A DNA stretch of 62,230 nt. Origin: a virus. Numbering within the stretch: position 1 is the first letter of the stretch; the number at the start of each line of letters is the position of its first letter. The stretch is from positions 1 to 62,230 of the IMG/VR virus record IMGVR_UViG_3300014501_000019; one strand, 5' to 3'. This document shows, piece by piece, positions 37,177 through 43,616 of the stretch. A model generated the notes under the pieces. The model was given only the letters and a program-made list of their open reading frames with translations. It searched no databases and was not told where the DNA came from. The position numbers were made by a program, and so were the translations under genes.

Positions 37177-37828
37177 TGAGTATGACAGGAAAATTCGTAG
37201 GCTCATACAGCTCAGTACAGACACTGGCATTAATAAAATTAATATCACTAATTTTAACCGATATACCTCCACAAAAATGCAAATGGCCAAATACACTAAG
37301 TCGTAAATCTTTCAATTGTTGAATTCTACTATAGAGATCTTTACAGCCCACATGTTCTTGGACGTGTCCATTATGAATGGAGTGCTCAACAATATCTAAT
37401 ATTCCAAATGGCGGCCCATGTGTAATTAGGATTTGCGTCTCATCCGGAATCAAATCCCATTTTTCCTTCAGAGCTTGCCCACGAGGTAAGTTTAGTGCCC
37501 AATTACAAAATTCTGGAGTCCAGCCAGATCCATAAATAAGTTTATCTTCAAACATTACAGAGGAGTCATGTAGATAGGTAACTCCGACATCTTCACACAT
37601 TTGCTTAAATAGTGTTGGTTGTTTCTCCGATAGCCAATCATGATTACCTGGAGAAAGACAGGTCATTTTAAAATTTTTAGCAATTCTACCGAGTTCTTTA
37701 AGTTCAGAAGATATTTCCTGAACGGTCCCTCTAAACGTAAGATCTCCAGCGTGGAGTAACAGGTCTCCTTCTGGAACATTAATCTTCCTAAGTTTGCAGT
37801 GAGTATCTGAAATACAGACAATCTTCAT
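37169..37828 (-). CDS. Calcineurin-like metallophosphoesterase
   Basis: A 219-aa protein with all metal-binding motifs of the family: SDTH (Asp8, His10), HAGDL, PGNHDW, THGPP and GHLHFCGG. It would hydrolyse a phosphomono- or diester in the cytoplasm using two metal ions. Substrate unknown; a phage role in nucleotide or RNA turnover is a guess. It is the last gene of a minus-strand run and follows the small membrane protein by 1 nt. Confidence 0.88.
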   Translation of the reverse strand: MKIVCISDTHCKLRKINVPEGDLLLHAGDLTFRGTVQEISSELKELGRIAKNFKMTCLSPGNHDWLSEKQPTLFKQMCEDVGVTYLHDSSVMFEDKLIYGSGWTPEFCNWALNLPRGQALKEKWDLIPDETQILITHGPPFGILDIVEHSIHNGHVQEHVGCKDLYSRIQQLKDLRLSVFGHLHFCGGISVKISDINFINASVCTELYEPTNFPVILTI

Positions 37829-37829
37829 A

Positions 37830-37988
37830 TCATTCTCTATTCATTACGTCGTCAAAATTAAGAACTCTTGGAGTAATAACTTCTTCAAACTTTACCAAAC
37901 GTTTGTAGGTACTATAGACGACAAGGCCCAAAAGAATTGTCCAAACCAAGATAAGGAAAATTACCGATTCTTTTCTAACGACTTTCAA
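37830..37988 (-). CDS. Small single-pass membrane protein
   Basis: A 52-aa protein with a TTG start that overlaps the upstream stop. Residues about 9-28 (VIFLILVWTILLGLVVYSTY) form one membrane helix with positive charges on both sides, then an acidic tail. It exactly fills the space between two genes. It could be a holin-like or spanin-like piece, but nothing specific shows that. Confidence 0.5.
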   Translation of the reverse strand: MKVVRKESVIFLILVWTILLGLVVYSTYKRLVKFEEVITPRVLNFDDVMNRE

Positions 37989-38179
37989 TCCATGCTCCAA
38001 TCATTTGGTTCGGGTTCAGGTTTCTCTTCTACTTTATCAGGATCGTTGTAGTAGTCAAGTTTCTTTATTGCTCTGATATTGGGATCGTTACACGCGAAAC
38101 AAGTGACATCGTCATTAGGTAAGTAGTTGATTTCCCAGGAATAATTGCAATATAGGCAAGTTAGGATATAATTAGTCAA
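37985..38179 (-). CDS. Small zinc-ribbon protein
   Basis: A 64-aa protein with CLYCNYSW and CFACND, a rubredoxin-like zinc site, and an acidic Pro/Glu tail (EEKPEPEPNDW). It overlaps both neighbours, as usual in this operon. Confidence 0.58.
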   Translation of the reverse strand: MTNYILTCLYCNYSWEINYLPNDDVTCFACNDPNIRAIKKLDYYNDPDKVEEKPEPEPNDWSMD

Positions 38180-38504
38180 GAGAGAAACCCATGGAGATCA
38201 TTACATCTAAGACTTCAGTTTTTCTTAGGCTATTGATCAATCTAGCAAAGTCCTTATCTTTTTCGATATGAACTAGGATTGGACCTTTGAAATAACCTGG
38301 ACAATAAACATTGGCTAACCTTAGAAGTCTCTCTCCTTCTTCCTCCATAAATACAGCGTAGTAATCATGGGCAATGCAAGTTAGTCCTTTGCCTACCGAT
38401 AGAAGAGGAATTGTATCTGCGAATTCATAAAACCACTCTTCGAGTCTAATAAGTTCTTTAAGTAGGATTACGTGATTTTCTGGAATATCGCCAAAGGTTC
38501 TCAT
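38172..38504 (-). CDS. Hypothetical protein
   Basis: A 110-aa mixed helical protein, not recognised. It overlaps the HNH gene upstream by 4 bp and the zinc-ribbon gene downstream by 8 bp. Confidence 0.55.
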   Translation of the reverse strand: MRTFGDIPENHVILLKELIRLEEWFYEFADTIPLLSVGKGLTCIAHDYYAVFMEEEGERLLRLANVYCPGYFKGPILVHIEKDKDFARLINSLRKTEVLDVMISMGFSLD

Positions 38505-38890
38505 AATTTTAACTTAGTGCCCTTTTTAATATTTTCTATAGCCGTAAGTATTTGAAGATTCCAGGGAACGTGGAGTCCAGAAATTTCTTTTCCTTGCAGT
38601 GGCATTATGTGGTCAACATGATGTTTGATACCAGTTTCTTTAGTTAACTTAGCGGCTTTCGTATAGATATCTTCTATTTCTTTTAATTGTTCTCTTGTAA
38701 GCCATTTGGGAGTTCTTTGAAGTTTAGCCGCGTGTCTTTTTGCATTTGTGGCGTTTACTTTTCCACGATTGTCTTCTTGCCATTTAGAGTGTTGTTTTGC
38801 AACATATTCTTTATTTTCTTGGTGCCAAACTGCCTTGTATGCAATAACCTTATCTTTATTTTTTGCGGTCCAGGCAGATGTCCTTATCAA
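38501..38890 (-). CDS. HNH endonuclease, 5' end uncertain
   Basis: A 129-aa product from a TTG codon. The core is KHHVDHIMPLQGKEISGLH, then WNLQILTAIENIKKG, a typical HNH pattern with the DH pair. The same frame stays open 216 nt further upstream and encodes a good zinc finger, but no ATG, GTG or TTG occurs there (see 38891-39106). The TTG-start form would lack DNA-binding fingers. The gene may therefore be 5'-damaged or use a rare start codon. Confidence 0.65.
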   Translation of the reverse strand: MIRTSAWTAKNKDKVIAYKAVWHQENKEYVAKQHSKWQEDNRGKVNATNAKRHAAKLQRTPKWLTREQLKEIEDIYTKAAKLTKETGIKHHVDHIMPLQGKEISGLHVPWNLQILTAIENIKKGTKLKL

Positions 38891-39106
38891 AACTTCTTCC
38901 CTATTCTTTTCATAACTAATATGACTTTTTATTTTTATTTCTTCTTTATTTCTAGTCCTGTAGTCTTTTCGACATGAAAAGCAGTGCGGATTTAATCCAT
39001 CTTTTCTGCCCCTATCTACACCAAAACAAGTACTTGATTGTGGATTAAGCTGATTACAATTTGGATTAGAACACTTTTTTGTTATTATAAATACTATTCC
39101 TCTAAC
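38891..39106 (-). other. In-frame zinc-finger coding stretch with no normal start codon
   Basis: This continues the HNH frame upstream to a stop at 39107-39109. It encodes CSNPNCNQLNP, then a GVDRGRKDGLNP-type loop and CFSCRKDYR, matching the N-terminal fingers of the other HNH proteins here. Only ATA codons are available near the expected start (39083-39097), although GAGG lies upstream. It may be an ATA start, a lost start codon or a sequence error. Confidence 0.5.
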
Positions 39107-39345
39107 TCAATACCATCAGTAAAAAAGAATATCTCTCCACTAACTTCACAGATAGCCAGATCGGTCCAACTTCCAGAGATCGAGCATTCGTCTTCGGGCC
39201 ATTCCCTGTTGAAAGCGTCGATAAATTTTCCCATTTCTAATGTAGTCTTGAACTTCTTTACCTTTGGTTCGGTATTGAGGACATAGAACAAAAGATGGTA
39301 GGTCTCTTTTTTAATCTTATTTGGTTTCTTAACAACTTTTTTCAT
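39094..39345 (-). CDS. Hypothetical protein
   Basis: An 83-aa protein with a Lys-rich start and an acidic end (FFFTDGIELEE). Not recognised. AGGAG lies before the ATG, and TGATATACT (39361-39369 reversed) gives it an extended -10 promoter with a normal leader. Confidence 0.6.
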   Translation of the reverse strand: MKKVVKKPNKIKKETYHLLFYVLNTEPKVKKFKTTLEMGKFIDAFNREWPEDECSISGSWTDLAICEVSGEIFFFTDGIELEE

Positions 39346-39369
39346 AGGTTCTCCTATTGTAGTATATCA

Positions 39370-40995
39370 TCAAATACCACAGACCCCATTTAAACATTCC
39401 GCTTCTTTTTCTTCGAATACTTTCCCTTCATCAGCCAGCGCTTCTTGCAACTCTACTCTAGTAAGAGGTTGACCACCGCGACATCCATCGGGATAAACGG
39501 TGAATCCACGCAAACGTTTTGCATATTTAAGGAGTGTATTTGCATTCTTTTCGTAATTGCCTTCATTATTGGCCGGTGAACCCCAACTATCCATATTAGA
39601 CGTGCTAGAAATTGACATGTCTACATAGTTCTGAACATCGGCTTGAAATTTTACTCTTTGTTTAAAAGTTAGATCTCCTGAATCTTTAATATTTTCTATC
39701 TTAATTCCTTGTTCTAATAGTCTCTTGACAGAACCATCAACTACGTATTGATACATCCACTTACCGTCTTTATAATATCGTCTTTTATAGGCCTTACAGT
39801 AAAGAGGTTCGATACCAGTAGTACTCTCGGCAATGATTCCAATTGTTCCTGTGGGTGCAATGGCCCTAACTCCCTTAGGAACGGACACACCAAGTTGTTT
39901 AGCCCCCATAAAAGCAGCGGAGTCGCTTTCCTGTTCATAGATGGACAGAAATTTGTGAAGTTCCGGAGTCACCTCATATGGTTGTCCCTTAGCCATAAGC
40001 CATTCGTGAATACCGCCTAATCCTAAACCAATACGATTATTTTTTAATCCAATTTCTTTGATCCTCTGAGTAGGAATATCACTATAAATACCGCCGCATA
40101 ATAGAAAAAGAGTGGCATATTTGGTAGATTCCGCAAGATCTTTTTTGTCTTTCATACGATTGAGCCAAAGTGTGCCTAGATTGCACTTATCAGAATCGTC
40201 CTCGCTCACCACTTCAGTACAAGCATTTCTCAATGATTCCGCATCCTTACGAAAGTTAAAACTCATTCCTGGTTCTGCAGTAGAAAAAGCTTGTTTACAA
40301 TTCTCCAACCATACTTTTTGTGCTAGAGAGTGTTTAGGGTGATCTTCGTTCTCAATGGCAATAAAAAATTCGGTGTCATAAATCACAGAAATATTAGTAA
40401 GTTCCATTGGAAGAGGAAATGTTAAGTCAACAAGTTTAGCTGCCTTAAGGGTTTCTGAATGATCTTTAAGCTTGATAAACTTAAAAACATCTGGATGATT
40501 CCAATTAAGGCCTGCCCAAATAGCACTTCTCCTTTGGCCGCCCTGCATAATATAGCGTCCAGATTCATTGGTCATTTGCATAAGAGCAATCGGTCCCGTA
40601 GATTTACCACCAGTGCGCCTAATGATAGCGCCTTCTTCCCTTAACCTGGAATAATCGACTCCAATGCCTCCACCAGTCATCAAAGATGCGGTAGTTTTAT
40701 GCATTAGTTCAGCCCAAGATTCGCGGCTGTCTTCAGCCCTAAATAAGAAACAATTATTTACTTGGTGAAATTCTCGACCGGCGGAATACAAGTATCTCCC
40801 ACCTGGAATAAACTTACGTTCTAAAATAATATTGAAGATCTTTTCTTTAGTCTTATTATCCAAAAGTTGAGAACACACGGCTTCAGTGACACGTTTTGAA
40901 GTATCACTCCATGATTCTACTTGATCCTTCGAATATTTTTGAAGATAGATATCGTGCGGAAACTTACTAGAAAATACGTCAAACTCGCTCTTCAT
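39370..40995 (-). CDS. nrdJ: Ribonucleotide reductase, adenosylcobalamin (class II) type
   Basis: A 541-aa catalytic subunit that converts ribonucleotides to deoxyribonucleotides. Visible motifs: FIPGGRYLYSAGR, the redox Cys in NNCFLF, TGGGIGVDYSRLRE, the active-site N-x-C-x-E in RNACTEVV, and a C-terminal Cys pair in CLNGVCGI that would be re-reduced by thioredoxin-like partners. Class II is inferred because there is no ATP-cone domain and no NrdB gene nearby; in that class cobalamin makes the radical. It is shorter than many NrdJ proteins. A GACAATCTTAT motif lies 44 nt upstream. Confidence 0.85.
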   Translation of the reverse strand: MKSEFDVFSSKFPHDIYLQKYSKDQVESWSDTSKRVTEAVCSQLLDNKTKEKIFNIILERKFIPGGRYLYSAGREFHQVNNCFLFRAEDSRESWAELMHKTTASLMTGGGIGVDYSRLREEGAIIRRTGGKSTGPIALMQMTNESGRYIMQGGQRRSAIWAGLNWNHPDVFKFIKLKDHSETLKAAKLVDLTFPLPMELTNISVIYDTEFFIAIENEDHPKHSLAQKVWLENCKQAFSTAEPGMSFNFRKDAESLRNACTEVVSEDDSDKCNLGTLWLNRMKDKKDLAESTKYATLFLLCGGIYSDIPTQRIKEIGLKNNRIGLGLGGIHEWLMAKGQPYEVTPELHKFLSIYEQESDSAAFMGAKQLGVSVPKGVRAIAPTGTIGIIAESTTGIEPLYCKAYKRRYYKDGKWMYQYVVDGSVKRLLEQGIKIENIKDSGDLTFKQRVKFQADVQNYVDMSISSTSNMDSWGSPANNEGNYEKNANTLLKYAKRLRGFTVYPDGCRGGQPLTRVELQEALADEGKVFEEKEAECLNGVCGI

Positions 40996-41039
40996 TTATT
41001 ATTACCTATTGTATTTTTGGGGATTGTTTTCTGTTATTA

Positions 41040-41050
41040 ATAAGATTGTC
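41040..41050 (-). promoter_or_regulatory. Promoter-like motif GACAATCTTAT
   Basis: It lies 44 nt before the reductase ATG on the minus strand, in a 61-bp gap between genes. It is the only copy in front of a clear metabolic gene. Confidence 0.45.
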
Positions 41051-41056
41051 GGGCTT

Positions 41057-41617
41057 TCAGTCCCAAAGATTTCTAATATATTTATTAAGAATATCAAAAA
41101 ACCATTTTTGCTCGCGTTTAGACATAGCATCACCTTTAAAACAAGCTATAAGGAAGTCGCTACGTTCTTCTTCTTGTTCTTCTGGAGTATTAGCGTTTGG
41201 TCTAGAACTATTCCATTTAGACATATCCTTATGATCAATACAAGGAGTAAACCATGTGTACAACTCTCCCCACTTTGAGGCATGGCGCTCGTAAAAAAGT
41301 ATATCGTAGCTATCTTCTTTAAGCCTGCCAGCTAGTTTAATGGCTAATCTGAGAGCTTTCATGTCTTTATCTTCTTGGATAGCAGAACCATTAAGAAGAC
41401 AATTTTCAACACGTTTTAGTTTATATTCCAAGATAGCAAATATACTGTTCGCGTCAAAGTCATAATCATTTCGGAATACGTACCAGAACCAGCCCAATGT
41501 TTTACTTAGCAATCTATATGGTCTACGAAAACAAGTGTATTTGAAATCTCTGATCCAACCATAAAGAGGAGATTCTATATACCAAAGATAGAGCTTCGAT
41601 GGTTTCGAATTAAACAT
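41057..41617 (-). CDS. Hypothetical aromatic-rich protein
   Basis: A 186-aa protein rich in Trp, Tyr, Phe and Arg at its N-terminus (LYLWYIESPLYGWIRDFKYT), with a charged helical C-terminus. It resembles hypothetical proteins of other phages that I have seen, without a known function. Its ATG overlaps the upstream stop by 1 nt. Confidence 0.6.
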   Translation of the reverse strand: MFNSKPSKLYLWYIESPLYGWIRDFKYTCFRRPYRLLSKTLGWFWYVFRNDYDFDANSIFAILEYKLKRVENCLLNGSAIQEDKDMKALRLAIKLAGRLKEDSYDILFYERHASKWGELYTWFTPCIDHKDMSKWNSSRPNANTPEEQEEERSDFLIACFKGDAMSKREQKWFFDILNKYIRNLWD

Positions 41618-41799
41618 TACTTAGTCCTCTTCATGATCTTCTTTAAGTATTCAGGAAGTTTGCCAACATCGGCGCGTTCCGACATAAGAATATCTGCAAA
41701 ATACTTAACCGCTTCCTCTGGATCACCTATTTCCAACATTTCCATCAAGTATACCTGCTCGGCATGAGTTAGATAAACTTTGGTATTATCCGAACTCAT
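41617..41799 (-). CDS. Hypothetical protein
   Basis: A 60-aa helical protein (MSSDNTKVYLTHAEQVYLME at its start). AGGA lies 5 nt before the ATG at 41799. A longer start at 41862 lies inside the upstream zinc-protein gene and is less likely. Confidence 0.55.
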   Translation of the reverse strand: MSSDNTKVYLTHAEQVYLMEMLEIGDPEEAVKYFADILMSERADVGKLPEYLKKIMKRTK

Positions 41800-41932
41800 C
41801 TTTTTCCTGTTCACTTTCGTTTTCCAAATAGCATTCCATACAGGGTTTAGTTCCATCTTCATCTAGCAGTTTTTCTTCATCGTAATCGATCCAAGAGAAA
41901 TTGACTTTACAAAGCCAACAAATATCCTTCAT
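41786..41932 (-). CDS. 48-aa zinc-ribbon protein
   Basis: A short frame encoding CWLCKVNF and CMEC, a plausible C2-C2 zinc site, with an acidic tail. It lies 2 nt downstream of its neighbour's stop and overlaps the next gene by 14 bp, the spacing typical of this operon. Confidence 0.5.
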   Translation of the reverse strand: MKDICWLCKVNFSWIDYDEEKLLDEDGTKPCMECYLENESEQEKDEFG

Positions 41933-41934
41933 AA

Positions 41935-42297
41935 TTAACGCTTTTTCTTTCCTTTAGACTTCTTCTTTTTACTCTTGGACTTCTTCTTAGGTTTTTCTTC
42001 TAGTCCATACCATTCGACTCGATTAGTAGAATCGATATGCAAGGGAGGTTTATATGAATCTACATCGAGGTAATCATTTGGCGTCTGTGTCTGTACGTCT
42101 TTAACCTCTTCAAGCCTGTCTTCAATTTTAATCTCTTCAAGCCTATCTTCAAATTCCTTCTCGATTACTTCCATTGCTTCCTTATAATATGTCTTCGCTA
42201 GGGAATCTTTTTTCTTACCATTCCTATAAAGTTCAAAACAAACAAGACCCAGACAACAGGCTAACATCGCATACAAAACATAAATAAAATCTTCCAT
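41935..42297 (-). CDS. Membrane-anchored protein with Lys-rich tail
   Basis: A 120-aa protein. Residues about 4-22 (FIYVLYAMLACCLGLVCF) form a membrane helix. Then come a charged helix with a short internal repeat (EDRLEEIKIEDRLEEVKD) and a highly basic end (KKKSKSKKKKSKGKKKR). It could tether nucleic acid or another acidic partner to the membrane; that is inference. Confidence 0.6.
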   Translation of the reverse strand: MEDFIYVLYAMLACCLGLVCFELYRNGKKKDSLAKTYYKEAMEVIEKEFEDRLEEIKIEDRLEEVKDVQTQTPNDYLDVDSYKPPLHIDSTNRVEWYGLEEKPKKKSKSKKKKSKGKKKR

Positions 42298-42513
42298 TTA
42301 TTCCTCCGTTAAAACTAACACTCTAGTTTGTCCTTCATCGTCATCACAACACAAGTACCCAGCTTTTTCATTCATCCTAACACAGTGGTGAGTCAATAGA
42401 TTATCTTTAGGACCTACGAGTTCCCAAATACCAGGCATATTATAGGTATACCTATAGAACCTATCATAAGTCAAATAAATGGTTCCATCTGATTTTTGCC
42501 TGAGTCTAAACAT
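42298..42513 (-). CDS. Hypothetical protein
   Basis: A 71-aa beta-rich protein with CC and acidic residues (YLCCDDDEGQTRVLVL). Not recognised. It overlaps the upstream gene by 1 nt. Confidence 0.55.
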   Translation of the reverse strand: MFRLRQKSDGTIYLTYDRFYRYTYNMPGIWELVGPKDNLLTHHCVRMNEKAGYLCCDDDEGQTRVLVLTEE

Positions 42514-42926
42514 TAAAATTCCTTTCTATATCGGTCACACCAATCGCTATGGCCTTGACCTACGGGGTTATGCTTATTGCCGCACTCGCATTCGCACCTA
42601 TCTTTGAGTTTAGGCTCAGAAACCATGTTAAATGTCATTTGACTTATAGGGGGATTTGAAACAACTATGCTAGTTCCAGTTAGTGTATAAATTCCAGATC
42701 CAACCGAATAAGCAAGAAAAAGACCGGTAGTGTCTTTTATTACGGTACCATCAAACCAAACATGGTCGGCGTGCAGTTCTTTTTGACCCAATGTTATATT
42801 TCCTATAAAAGCTTGGTCTGATGAGAATTTCCAGTGGGAATTCAAAGAATCGTATTCATCATTAATCCAATTCATGGGATAAACACTCCAAACCTTTTTC
42901 TGAAATTCTTGTGAAGTACATTTCAT
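42513..42926 (-). CDS. Hypothetical protein with C-terminal Cys/His cluster
   Basis: A 137-aa protein. The first 110 residues look like a small beta domain. The end (RCECECGNKHNP, then HSDWCDRY) is likely a zinc site. A weak GACAATATGATT motif lies just before the ATG. Confidence 0.58.
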   Translation of the reverse strand: MKCTSQEFQKKVWSVYPMNWINDEYDSLNSHWKFSSDQAFIGNITLGQKELHADHVWFDGTVIKDTTGLFLAYSVGSGIYTLTGTSIVVSNPPISQMTFNMVSEPKLKDRCECECGNKHNPVGQGHSDWCDRYRKEF

Positions 42927-42938
42927 AGAATCATATTG

Positions 42939-43538
42939 TCAGAAACCGTTGGGGTTGTCAACACTTTTCTTCTTTTTGCCAGAAAGATCTTTCTTAGTTT
43001 TATTCTTAGTTTTATTCTTATGACAAGTATAGCAAAGAATTTGATGATTAGATAGTCCTAATGACTCTCCACCATTACAAATAGCTAAAATATGATCCAC
43101 TTCTGGAGCGCGACTTTTCTCACATTTATCTTTAAGTCTTTTCAAATACCACCATTCGAGGAGAGATAAGTCCTGATCCTCACCTTTACTAGCAGGATAG
43201 CGTTCTTTCTCTCTTCTCAGGACGGCCTTCATAATGGGTTTGTAATCAAATTGGCAGTCAGCACATTTCCAGTCTTGTTTAATCAGAAGAAACTTAAGAG
43301 AATTTTCTTTTTGTGGATAGCTCCAAGCCATAGCTGAATCGGAGCATAGATTAGAACAATACTTTTGATTACCATGAAAAATCTCTACTTCAGCACACCA
43401 AGCACAAAGTCTCTTAGGTTTACCTTTAGCATTAAGCTCGTCCAATTTGATTGGATGGATACAAGAAAGATTATAGGATCTTTCCTTTATGGATTTAGTT
43501 AATGCTATCACTTTGGGATTGCCAGAAGGTTTAAACAT
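42939..43538 (-). CDS. HNH endonuclease (McrA-like core)
   Basis: A 199-aa protein. N-terminal Cys pairs CAWC and CSNLC and then WKCADCQFDY suggest zinc binding. The core PEVDHILAICNGG, NHQILCYTCHKNKT is a classical HNH motif with C-x2-C zinc ligands. The Lys-rich tail may bind DNA. TGATATAGT ends 5 nt before the ATG, so the gene has its own leaderless-type promoter. Likely a homing or restriction-type nuclease. Confidence 0.85.
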   Translation of the reverse strand: MFKPSGNPKVIALTKSIKERSYNLSCIHPIKLDELNAKGKPKRLCAWCAEVEIFHGNQKYCSNLCSDSAMAWSYPQKENSLKFLLIKQDWKCADCQFDYKPIMKAVLRREKERYPASKGEDQDLSLLEWWYLKRLKDKCEKSRAPEVDHILAICNGGESLGLSNHQILCYTCHKNKTKNKTKKDLSGKKKKSVDNPNGF

Positions 43539-43543
43539 AGTTT

Positions 43544-43552
43544 ACTATATCA
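43544..43552 (-). promoter_or_regulatory. Extended -10 promoter of the HNH gene
   Basis: Minus strand reads TGATATAGT, then 5 nt, then ATG. Same geometry as at 23505 and 55065. Confidence 0.5.
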
Positions 43553-43557
43553 TACTA

Positions 43558-43588
43558 ATAAAAAAGAGCCACTAAATAAATAGTGGCC
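43558..43588 (-). terminator. Rho-independent terminator after the ice-binding-like gene
   Basis: On the minus strand a perfect GCCACTA/TAGTGGC stem (43568-43574 with 43581-43587, loop of 6) is followed by TCTTTTT. It lies 29 bp past the stop of the 536-aa gene and separates it from the HNH gene. Confidence 0.8.
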
Positions 43589-43616
43589 CTTAACAAAGAT
43601 GAATTAACTAAGATGT

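Noticed and set aside
41935-42297. Inner-membrane spanin
   Set aside because: It has one membrane helix and a charged helix, but no outer-membrane partner or lysis-gene neighbours, and the Lys-rich tail is not typical.
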